A stretch of 64,000 bases of DNA from Zopfochytrium polystomum. Lineage: Eukaryota > Chytridiomycota > Chytridiomycetes > Chytridiales > Chytridiaceae. Below, one piece after another: positions 32,074 through 40,949 of the stretch. Every line of letters starts with the position of its first letter. The stretch's first letter is position 1. The notes under the pieces are model-generated. The model saw only the letters and a list, made by a program, of their open reading frames with translations. It ran no database searches and was not told the origin of the DNA. The stretch covers positions 60,970 to 124,969 of the forward strand of contig JAIVFJ010000187.1 in the NCBI GenBank assembly GCA_025765615.1, in the 5' to 3' direction. Both the position numbers and the translations under genes were made by a program.

Positions 32074-32272
32074 CAGTGGCAGCGACGGGAGCGACGAGGG
32101 CGAGGAGGTCGTAGACACGGTGAGCGAGAGCTCGGACGAGGAAGGTCGGTGCATGTGCCGCAAGTGCAAAGTCAGGAGGCGGAGGCGGGAGGCGACAGAA
32201 GCGGCAGCGGCGGCGGCGGTAACTATGCCACCTACAGTAACGGCTGCAGGCAGTGGTGAGGGTTCAATTTAG
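29627..32272 (+). CDS. JMJD6: JmjC-domain oxygenase, JMJD6 family
   Basis: Six exons are predicted: 29627-30122, 30194-30399, 30484-31347, 31399-31448, 31503-31738 and 31836-32272, giving 762 residues. The JmjC core matches JMJD6 closely. [14 protein letters not shown] and [16 protein letters not shown] come first, then the Fe(II)-binding HxD in [15 protein letters not shown] and the distal His in [20 protein letters not shown]6 proteins are nuclear 2-oxoglutarate oxygenases acting as lysyl hydroxylases, with reported arginine demethylase activity, and are linked to splicing factors. Here about 185 disordered, charged residues are inserted between [10 protein letters not shown] and the next core block. 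The N-terminus has a basic [10 protein letters not shown] motif and the C-terminus a long Ser run. I chose the first ATG; the open frame extends slightly further upstream. Confidence 0.9.
32039..32080 (+). repeat. AGC/AGT trinucleotide run coding poly-serine
   Basis: A run of Ser codons lies in the C-terminal tail of the JMJD6-type gene. Confidence 0.85.
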
Positions 32273-32703
32273 CAGACGCGAGAGACCGATGAGCAGCGCG
32301 ACGATTTATAAACCTGTCCTTATTTGAGCCCACTGACACTTGTGCCCATCTCTGAGAATGGTCCGCATATACATTAGACAGGAACAGAAAACTGCGAGAA
32401 GGGGAGAAATTATGAACCTCTCCACCTACTGAGTACTAAAGTTGGCGAGTTCACTAAAGAGGAGGTCTCAAAAAAGGGGGCAGACTGCACGGTTCCCTTC
32501 TCCCACATATTGCTGTCAGAGGATAGGCTTTCACAGCAAAAAGGTTGGTCAGCGCGTTACCGAAGCCAATCAACTGGTTGAGACCACCGCGTCTGATTCC
32601 ATGAGAGGCTCCCTCTAGCTCTCTCCCGTGGGAAGGGCAGTACTTTCGACGTGGACCGTTGTGGCCTGCACTCTGATATGTGTGACACGTCAAAACGACA
32701 GGC
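32273..32703. other. Intergenic region JMJD6-SEH1
   Basis: This 431-base space separates two genes in the same orientation. It should hold the terminator of the first and the promoter of the second. I see no other gene. Confidence 0.5.
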
Positions 32704-34082
32704 ATGTTCTCTCCAACGTTGAACGCCGCCGGATCTGGATCAGCCGCGGTAACAGCTGTCGCGGAAGGCGCTGACGGTGTTCCTATCCACCCTTTCGACG
32801 CGGGTCACGAAGATCTTATCCACGATGTTGCGTACGACTTTTACGGAAAGCGGCTGGTGGCAAGTGTCACGTTCCATATTCTCCTATCCAGCGACACTCT
32901 CACAACGCTTCGCCAAACCTATTCCGCAGACTTGCTCGTCGGACCAAAAGCTCAAAGTGTGGGATTTTAATGAGGAATCATCTGCCTGGACTTTGAGCGA
33001 TGCGTGGAGGGTGGGTATGTTGGTTACATGACACAGGCAGAGCTAAACACGCTTCACTCTGTTTCTAGGGACACGATGGATCTATTCTCCGCGTCAGCTG
33101 GGCACATCCAGAGTTTGGCAACTTCTTTGCATCATGCTCGTTCGACTGGACCGTCAAGATCTGGGAGGAGCAGGAGCTAGGTACGTCGTCCGAAGTCGAT
33201 GTGGACCATCTCGAAGCGTTTCGCTTATACTGTAACAGAGCAAAGAAAATCTGGTCGCAGGTGGAAAGAACGAGCTGTGCTAAAGCCACGCAAAGCAGCA
33301 GTGCAAGCGGTTGAGTTTGCACCAAATCATCTGGGCATCAAGCTTGCTACATTTTCCGCTGACGGATGCGTCCGGATCTTCGAGGCGATGGATCCTTCCA
33401 ATATTAGCCAGTGGCAAGAGATGGTGGGTCGGAAACCCTGCGCTGCTTCGTATCGTAATCTGAGACTCGCAAACGCGTTCAGGGTGGCTTTGATGTGACA
33501 CCGAATGGGAGAGAAAGTGACCGCTTTTGCTTGTCGTGGTGCCCATCGCGGTTCCAACCTGAGATGATTGTAGTCGGATGCGGAAAAGAGAATTGTGCTC
33601 GGATATACCTGCACGATTCGAACAATTGGACGGCTATTGAGAACCTTGACTCGCACCAAGACACGGTGACAGACGTCGCATGGGCACCAAACATGGGACG
33701 GTGCGTGCTTATAAGCTTTTGTTTTACGTCCACTTTTGCGTCATCCAATACACCCTGAACTGTGTGCGCCAGGAGTTACCAACTGATCGCGACTGCGTCC
33801 AAGGACGGACGAGTTCGCATTTTCAAGCTCGTTGACGAAGATCGACCAAATCTTTTCACCTCGTCGTCGGTCATGGGCACTCCCCGGAAACTGGGACGGC
33901 TGAAAGCGCAGCCTGTCGCCTCTTTTGCCGACCACGGGGCCGAAGTTTGGCGCGTGGATTGGAATGTCGTCGGGACGGTCTTGTCTTCAAGCGGCGACGA
34001 CGGCAAGATTCGACTGTGGAAGAGCGGCTTTCTAGACGATTGGGGGTGTTGGAGGATTATCAGCGCCGAAGGCGTTGCGTAA
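32704..34082 (+). CDS. SEH1: Nucleoporin SEH1 (WD40 repeat protein)
   Basis: Six exons are predicted: 32704-32856, 32930-33010, 33069-33180, 33239-33423, 33483-33700 and 33773-34082, in frame throughout and giving 352 residues. WD40 blades match SEH1: [17 protein letters not shown], then [57 protein letters not shown] and the last blade [20 protein letters not shown]. The ending [16 protein letters not shown] is also typical. SEH1 is part of the Nup84/Nup107 Y-complex of the nuclear pore and of the SEA/GATOR2 complex at the vacuole or lysosome. The length is normal for the family. SEC13 is the main alternative, but the residue pattern favours SEH1. Confidence 0.92.
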
Positions 34083-34119
34083 ATGCAGGAAGAGTTGATT
34101 TCGTGTGGCTTCTTTTTTT

Positions 34120-34120
<1 letters not shown>

Positions 34121-34157
<37 letters not shown>
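34121..34157 (+). repeat. Poly-T tract (37 bases)
   Basis: An uninterrupted T run lies just after the SEH1 stop codon, in the presumed 3' untranslated region. Confidence 0.95.
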
Positions 34158-34160
<3 letters not shown>

Positions 34161-34275
34161 GGCGTCCCAGCGAGACGGTTGGTTCTCGGCCAAATTTCTA
34201 CCATTCTTGCCACATGCATTAATATAAATAAAAGAAAAGCGCCTTACAACTGCAAGATTTCCTAAACATAGATAG

Positions 34276-35374
34276 ATGATGGCTCAATCTGCCCTTTGGT
34301 TTGCGCTGCTTCTTCTGACCGCTGCCTCTTTCTTCGTGCAAGCATCCCCGGTGCCCGCAGACCACGCCAAACACTGCTTGACCGCGTCTCCGCAACGGTC
34401 ATCAACCAAATCGGCTGGGGCTCCTTCCAACGCTGTCTACGGTTCTCAAGCGCCAGGCGCTGGTTATGGCAGCGCGGTTAGCAGCTCGGCAGTGCTGTCG
34501 AATAGTAGTGGCTACTATCCGCCAAAGAACGCAGCGGTGACAGCCAGCGCTGCTGCCCCATCTCACCCTCCCACCTACGAAGGGAAGTTGACGGTGTCCC
34601 TTGCCAGCGAAAGTCGAGAAGCCACTCCGACGGTTGCGCCTCCAGTCACTCGCCCGCACAAGTATGGCGGCCAGCCCCTGCCAACTTCCTGCATTAGTAG
34701 CAGGCCAACAAGCACTGCGCAAGAGCCAACGAGCTCGGCCTCGGCCGAGCCAGTCAAAAACAAGTACCCCATCATTGGTGACATTGAGGATATTCTGGAG
34801 CCCATTGCGTCAATTGGAGGCTCCGCCATCAGCGAAGTTTTTCACGCTGCATCCTCTCTGGCTGGTTCTGCAGTGAGCTGTAAGCGTATTGCAAAGCAGG
34901 AGTTCGATGATGGCACACTCTAACCGTAAGCTTCACTCGGCGTTCATTTCAGCTGCTCCCTCGACTGTTAGCGAGTCCTCCAGTCTCAGCCATTGAATCA
35001 ATTGCGGTTCCTGTTGTGTCTAGTGCCGTGGAAGACTTGCCTATCCTGACTGACAGTGGTATGATTTGTATTGATGATAAACGCGTTAGAATGGTCACAT
35101 CGAAAATGTTAATCCTCTTGCGCCCGACCCAAAAAATACTTCAGCATCGGCGTTAAACCTTTATCAGGAGGGTTGGGCAACGACATCGACCGAAACTCCT
35201 ACCATAACAGTTACGCCTTCGGCAACGCCGTCAGCGGAAGGGACACCCACGGCTTCCTCTACGACGACGGAGGAGCCGCAGAAGCCCATCCAGAACCCCA
35301 ACGGTCTCCCCGCCAACAATGGGCCCATTGTGGTCCTCTCGGCTGGTGCAGGGCCGAATGGTGTCCCCCTTTAG
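34276..35374 (+). CDS. Secreted Ser/Thr-rich protein
   Basis: The N-terminus MMAQSALWFALLLLTAASFFVQASPVP is a clear signal peptide, with cleavage likely near ASP. Three exons fit (34276-34872, 34953-35058, 35145-35374) and give 310 residues. Without splicing, the frame would stop at 34923. The mature part is rich in Ser, Ala, Thr and Pro, with a Tyr/Gly segment and a Thr-rich tail (TPTITVTPSATPS), as in O-glycosylated wall or extracellular proteins. There is no C-terminal hydrophobic anchor. No enzyme domain is recognisable. Confidence 0.7.
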
Positions 35375-35464
35375 TGTATGATATATTGGTTGGGTGAAAT
35401 TGTCAACTGAACATGTCAACTGCTTCCTTTCATTGTTTTTGTTCGTCGCTTCTCCTTCCAATAA

Positions 35465-38441
35465 ATGCGAAACGCCAACAGCGCGTTGTTCACGCAATGC
35501 CCTCGGCAGGCTCTGCGTGCGAGCCGGCTCGCACCACTGCGCCATTGCCTCGCCAGCTTGATACCATCTCCCTTCACCAGCAGGCTATTGCGGCCAATGC
35601 AAGTCCGATCGTTCAGGGAACGAGACGATCGATCCTTCGGCCGCAGCGGCGGGTATGGCCGTCCACTCAGAGACTCTCGCGATGACCGATCCAACAACGA
35701 CTTCGGTCAGACTGGACCCCGCCACCGCGATTTCAAGCGCGACGGCCGCGAGCAACGCGATGCTCGCCACCAAGGCGGTTTTCACCGGAACAGTGGACCG
35801 TTATTCGGTAGGAGGAGTCGAGGGGGTCGCTGGTAGGGATGGTCGGAGCTTCCAGAGGGATGGTCAGCAAGAAGCATGGGCACAATCGGAGAGTTCAGAC
35901 TTCTCCGCACGGGCATTTGGTGATGATGCCGTCGCTCATAGCGGAGATGAAGGGCATTCTGACGGATTGTCGAGCTCGAACAGTTGAGTTCTCCGTTTCG
36001 TTGTGCACTTGCAAGCTCATCACTGATATTGGGACGTGTAAAAGAATTCTCTTTGAAGCTGGAGGATATGCTCGACTCATTCTTCAAGTCCAACATAGTC
36101 CGGAAGAAGTTGACGGCTTTTGGAGTGAAGAAGGAGCAGTTAAAAAAGTCCATGGACGCATTTGCTGGGAGCGTCATGGCGGGACAGAGTGGAAGGCGCT
36201 TCGCACTCTACCCTGAGAGAGGCCATTTTCTTGAAAAGTAGGCACTGCATTTATTCTCCTTTGTAAGTTAATTGTTTCCTTGGTCTCACAAACGATAGAA
36301 AACGTCGACCGGATTTTGCTGCCGGGCTTTATGAAAATCGTGAAAGAGCAGTTTCCCAAGGAGGAATCGGAGCACATAGGAACGCTTATGCGTCTCAGTG
36401 ACTTGCGAACTCCGGCAGAGTGGTATCCAGCAGCTCGTGCCATCAAACGGTACGTTTTGCGGCCCTTTTCACTGGCGTACATGGATGGACGCTGACACTG
36501 AAACAGCAAAATTATCATGCATGTCGGCCCTACCAACTCTGGCAAGACCCACCATGCATTAGAACGCCTGAAGAAAGCAGAGTCTGGCGTGTATGCTGGT
36601 CCTCTTCGTCTCCTGGCGCACGAGATCTATGATCGAATGAATTCTGCCGGAATCCCGTTTAACCTGCTCACCGGTGAAATGAGACGAGAGTCGGCCCACA
36701 TCGCCCGGTGGTCCGCGACTGTCGAGATGACCCCGCTCCATCGACCGTTCGAGGTTGCCGTCATTGACGAAATACAAATGATTGCGGACGAGCAGCGCGG
36801 CTGGGCATGGACTCAGGCGCTCTTGGGTCTACAGGCGTCCGAGATCCACCTTTGCGGGGAGCCGACCGCTGTTGATCTTGTGAAGCGGATTTGCGAGACA
36901 ACGGGCGACTCCGTGGAGGTGCGGACGTACAAGCGGTTGTCCGGCCTTGAGGTCCGCGAAAATGGCTTTCACGGACAGTTTTCAAAACTGAAAATGGGGG
37001 ATTGCTTGGTCGCATTCACAAGACGAAATATTTTTATGCTGAGAAAGATTGTGGAGGAGAAAACCCAAATACGTTGTGCCGTTGTTTACGGAAATCTGCC
37101 TCCAGGTATTCCTCTACCTTTGCTTTATTTTTCTTTCTTTTTTTTTTTTTTTTTCGTCACGACTGATAAATCACGTTTTGTGGCAGAGGTCAGAGCTGAG
37201 CAGGCTCGACTGTTTAATGACCAAGCCAACACCGGGTACGGCATTTTAGTCGCCTCTGACGCCATCGGCATGGGCCTGAACTTGTAAGTCTTACGTGGTC
37301 ACTAGCGAGACGCTTCCCTTGTTTCTTTCGTTGATATTCTTCCCGATTGCGCTAATAACGAAACTCAGGAATATTCGACGTGTAATTTTCTCGACCATGG
37401 AAAAATTTAATGGTCAGGCAATTGTTCCTCTCACGGACTCCCAAATCAAGCAGATTGGTGGACGTGCTGGTCGTTTCGGCACGAAGTTTGAAATCGGCGA
37501 AGTAACGACGTGTGTGCCCATTCCTCTTTCCTTTGAGCGTTGTTACTGACTACGGTAATTAGCCTTGTGAACAAAGACACACCGCGATTGAAACAAGCGA
37601 TGGCGAAGAAGTTCACCGATTCGCTTCGAAGCGCGGGACTGCACCCAACACTGGAGCAAATGGAGTTATTCGAGAGGGAGCTTCCAGGGCTGACGTTTGC
37701 TGAGTTGCTGGTGAGTTTTTCCCATCGGCATTAAGCTGGAAATATCTCAATTTTGTTGTTAATCAATCACTTCACAAAACGCGAACCAGGACAAATTTGA
37801 GATCTTAGCATCTGTCAATAACGAGTACTTTTTGTGCAACTTAGAGACGCAAAAGCAGGTGGCTGATCTCATCCAATCTGTTGCGCTGTCCCTGCAAGAC
37901 CGGTACACTTTTATTTCAGCGCCTACAAACGCCGAGGACGTCCGACTTGCGGCGCTGACGCTTCGAATGGCGAAAGCCGTTGCGAACGGCGACCGTGTGG
38001 ATTTGGAGGGAGCCATCCAGCTTCCGAACAGGCAGCCAACAAGTAGCGAAGCGCTGCGGGAACTCGAGGGCATGCACAAGGCCATTGTTTTGTACATGTG
38101 GCTTGCGTAAGTTCTGTTTTTCGTCGCCATACTTTCCATGCGCCTTTTGTACTCTGCAGCGACCAAACCTAAACACACAAATCGCCCCGCACAGCCAGCG
38201 ATTCCCGACCAACTTCTCTGACCTCGAAACGGCTTCTCACTTGAAAACGTCCGCGGAGGCCATGATCCAGCAGTCCCTACTTCTCATGTCCGCCAACGCG
38301 CCGAAGTGGATCAGGATGGGAGGCGCCAAGGCCAGCGACGATAAAGCCTCTCCCGCGGCCAAGATCCAGCAGCAGGTTAAAAAAATGGACAGCCTAGCCG
38401 CGAAAATGTTCTTGCCTGATAAGGCGGCAGCAACTGAATAA
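35465..38441 (+). CDS. SUV3: Mitochondrial ATP-dependent RNA helicase SUV3
   Basis: The helicase core is unmistakable: HVGPTNSGKTHHALERL (motif I), GPLRLLAHEIYDRMN, LLTGEM, VIDEIQMIADEQRGWAWTQ (motif II), HLCGEPTAVDL, VASDAIGMGLNL and QIGGRAGRFGTKF (motif VI). The SUV3 C-terminal region follows (GLHPTLEQMELFERELP). SUV3 unwinds RNA for the mitochondrial degradosome. The N-terminus is Arg-rich without early acidic residues, as in a mitochondrial targeting peptide. Clear exons are 36507-37105, 37187-37283, 37369-37509, 37563-37710, 37790-38106 and 38195-38441, all phase-consistent. Upstream, 35465-35832 joins 36016 in frame. The join from about 36221-36237 to 36299 keeps frame only if a GC donor at 36222 is used. 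A T-rich tract lies in the intron at 37106-37186. Confidence 0.92.
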
Positions 38442-38799
38442 CAGGCTCAAAAGCAAGGGAGTTTCGGTGAAGGGTGTTTGACTTTCTTCTATTGGTTCTA
38501 TTTGTTTTTGTATATCATAATTGCGTGGTGCTACCTGGAATAAAGTTGAGCATCCAAGGGAGTACACCCAGATTTTTGTTCACTCATTATTTATTGTTTT
38601 TTGTTTCCTTTCGTTTTTGTCTCTCTATTTGCGATTACGAATGCGCCGCATTGTTCTTTGTGAGCTTCCCAGAAAGTTCGCTGAACACATTCCGAAACGT
38701 GTTTGAGTTGCATGAAATTTCCGCTCCTTCTTTTCCATTTCCTTTTTTTGTTTTTCTCTTTGGCTCAACACAGGAAATGAAGAAGACAAAACCCCAAGT
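38442..38799. other. Convergent intergenic space
   Basis: This holds the 3' ends of SUV3 (plus) and the proline-rich gene (minus). A GGAATAAAG polyadenylation-like signal occurs at 38538-38546. No gene is seen. Confidence 0.5.
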
Positions 38800-40347
38800 C
38801 TATTCGTTGCTGATAATGCTGCTACCACGACCACCCGGCGCCCAACGCTCCGCACCGGCCGACCCCACCGACCCCACCGACCCCACCGACGCCACCGCCG
38901 CAGCTACTCCCGCTGCCGCCACTGCACCCAGCCCAACAGCCTGAGCCTGGTGCACGCCCTTCGCGCCAGCCTGGCCGCTGCTCATCAGCAGCTGCATCGC
39001 CCCGACCCCGAGCGACGTCCTCCGTTCGGGGATCACCGCCATCTTGCGCCCCTTGCGCACGATCGTCCCCGCCGCCGGCACCGGCGGCATCGGCGGCGGC
39101 ACCGCCGGTGCCGGAATCGTCGCGCCCGCCGTCGGGCTGCCCGGCGGCGTGCCGCTGCTGCTGGCCCCCGCGCTGCTCGGCGGCGGCGTCATCGACGACG
39201 TTAGCGACGGCGTCCCAGAGGCGTGCAGCATCTGCGGCCATTGCATGGGCGACGACAGCTGCGGTGGGGGGGTTGGCGAGTGCGCCGCGAGGGTAGGTGG
39301 AGCCATCGGCAGAGACGACGATGACGACAACGGCGGTGGTAACGCCGTAGCGCGGTGTGGCGGGGATGCTGGGTGATGCTGCTGTTGCTGGTGTTGGTGC
39401 TGGTGTTGTGTAATTCTCGAGGCCGGAAACGCAGGGAGGGGTGCTGGCGTCGAGGGGGATGGTGTGGGAAACACAGTGTGCGAAGGCGGAGACGGGGGCG
39501 ATGGAGGGGTTGCTGGCGGTTTGGCGGGCTCTGTGCTTTGCTGCCGGCGATGGTTTGACGGGTGCTGGTTGCTCTTCATCAGAGTCGCTGGTTGCGTCGG
39601 CGAGGAGGACCACGCGCTTCCAGAGCTGCCACTGCGGATTGATAATGGAGGCGGAGGCGGCGTGGGTGTAACGGACCTCGATCTGCCTTCATGTGCAGAA
39701 GGCCGCTGGAGTGTTGATGATGAGCCCGACAACGTTCTCGACAGGAGCAGGTGGTGGTGGGGATTGACGCTGCTGGCTGCGCCTTGTCGAACAGTGTTTG
39801 GAGTAGCTGCTGCGACGCTGGGGGGTATTGTTGTGACAGACGCGGCGGTGGCAGAGCTGTGACGTATGGCTGCAGGGTCGATGGCAGGTTCGAATTTGAC
39901 GGGGCCATGACGCCTCTGCGGTCCATAATCAGCCGATAGGACGGGCGACGACCGCTCGCTCTGGCTAACTTTTGGCATCTCGGCGGTCCAATTGTATTCC
40001 ACCAGATTTCTCGCCGGAAGGCCCGGTTGGCTCTGGGCCCTACGCCTTGAAGTGCGGTTGCCGCCGTGCGAGGATGGCTGAGGAGGAGGAGGGGACGGAG
40101 TATTGACCCGAGATGCACGAGAATGTGACGTCGACGATGGCGAGCCTCGTGACACGAAGCGGGAAGCAGCCGACGACGAGGCGATGTAAGCATCGACGGA
40201 GTGGGTGGGAATGGCCGCGAGGGACAGCGCGACGACATCGGCCGGCTCGAGACGGCGTGAGCTGCGGCTCCGCCTTCCGAGTGTGGTGTTGGCAGACGGT
40301 TTGGGATCGGCCCAACCACTAAGCACTGGGAATGTGGGAGAAGCCAT
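38800..40347 (-). CDS. Proline/serine-rich disordered protein
   Basis: This is an uninterrupted 515-codon frame from the ATG at 40347 (MASPTFPVLSGW) to 38800. Composition is dominated by Pro, Ser, Ala, Thr and Gln, with poly-Pro runs and a QHQHQHQQQQHH stretch, so most of it should be disordered. The most conserved-looking parts are the short N-terminal block (LEPADVVALSLAAIPTHSV), a middle block (ARNLVEYNWTAEMPKV) and a C-terminal basic/hydrophobic block (GRKMAVIPERRTSLGVGAMQ). No domain is recognised. The high GC content produces long antisense frames here, but codon use and the clean ATG favour this strand. Confidence 0.6.
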   Translation of the reverse strand: MASPTFPVLSGWADPKPSANTTLGRRSRSSRRLEPADVVALSLAAIPTHSVDAYIASSSAASRFVSRGSPSSTSHSRASRVNTPSPPPPQPSSHGGNRTSRRRAQSQPGLPARNLVEYNWTAEMPKVSQSERSSPVLSADYGPQRRHGPVKFEPAIDPAAIRHSSATAASVTTIPPSVAAATPNTVRQGAASSVNPHHHLLLSRTLSGSSSTLQRPSAHEGRSRSVTPTPPPPPLSIRSGSSGSAWSSSPTQPATLMKSNQHPSNHRRQQSTEPAKPPATPPSPPSPPSHTVFPTPSPSTPAPLPAFPASRITQHQHQHQQQQHHPASPPHRATALPPPLSSSSSLPMAPPTLAAHSPTPPPQLSSPMQWPQMLHASGTPSLTSSMTPPPSSAGASSSGTPPGSPTAGATIPAPAVPPPMPPVPAAGTIVRKGRKMAVIPERRTSLGVGAMQLLMSSGQAGAKGVHQAQAVGLGAVAAAGVAAAVASVGSVGSVGSAGAERWAPGGRGSSIISNE

Positions 40348-40415
40348 CCATCTATAATAGCAACGTCAGGGGTGCGTTGCTGGCGTTGCTGCGGGAAGCC
40401 AGCGGGAAGGTGAAG

Positions 40416-40418
<3 letters not shown>

Positions 40419-40482
<64 letters not shown>
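40419..40482 (+). repeat. (AG)32 dinucleotide repeat
   Basis: A perfect AG repeat of 64 bases starts 72 bases upstream of the start codon of the proline-rich gene, in its presumed promoter or 5' untranslated region. Confidence 0.97.
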
Positions 40483-40488
<6 letters not shown>

Positions 40489-40638
40489 AGAGAAGGAGGA
40501 CGAGGAGGGGAAGGAGTTGTTGTGGTGTTGCAAATCGACTTGCGCAAAAATTCGGAATTCGCAGCAGGTTTGTTGAAGGACAGGGAGACAGGGCGGGAGA
40601 CAGGAGAGGGTGGAACCAAAACAGGGCATAATTTGCAA

Positions 40639-40676
40639 ACAGACAGACAGACACAGAGACAGACAGACAGACAGAC
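40639..40676 (+). repeat. AGAC tetranucleotide repeat
   Basis: ACAGACAGACAG units with one interruption lie in the same upstream region as the AG repeat. Confidence 0.9.
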
Positions 40677-40876
40677 TACAAGCAAAAATTTTCCTTTTCC
40701 GTCCGTCTCCCTCTGTTTTTTCTCTCCGGTTTTTGGCTGCGCCCGATAGCCACAACAGGAGACAAACAAACAGGGGGAAACAAACAAAAAAAATGAAACA
40801 TAAAAATGCGCATCCACGCAGAGCCTTCTCCTTCAGCGAAAGTTTGCTCCATGACGACAGACCAAAAAAAGCAAGC

Positions 40877-40903
40877 AAAAAAAAAAAAAAAAAAAAAAAA
40901 AAA
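40877..40903 (+). repeat. Poly-A tract (27 bases)
   Basis: A homopolymer lies between the 5' side of the proline-rich gene and the 3' end of REC8. No gene is seen in 40348-40949. Confidence 0.95.
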
Positions 40904-40949
40904 GTACACTTGATGAATACACTGCTTCCACACACCGGTCGGTCTCACA

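Noticed and set aside
34083..34265. A short plus-strand frame with a poly-Phe run after SEH1
   Set aside because: It is the 37-base T tract translated; it has no coding support.
39579..40817. A 412-codon minus-strand frame overlapping the proline-rich gene
   Set aside because: It contains the AG repeat and homopolymers translated as Ser/Leu runs and has no sensible start. The 515-codon frame from 40347 is cleaner.
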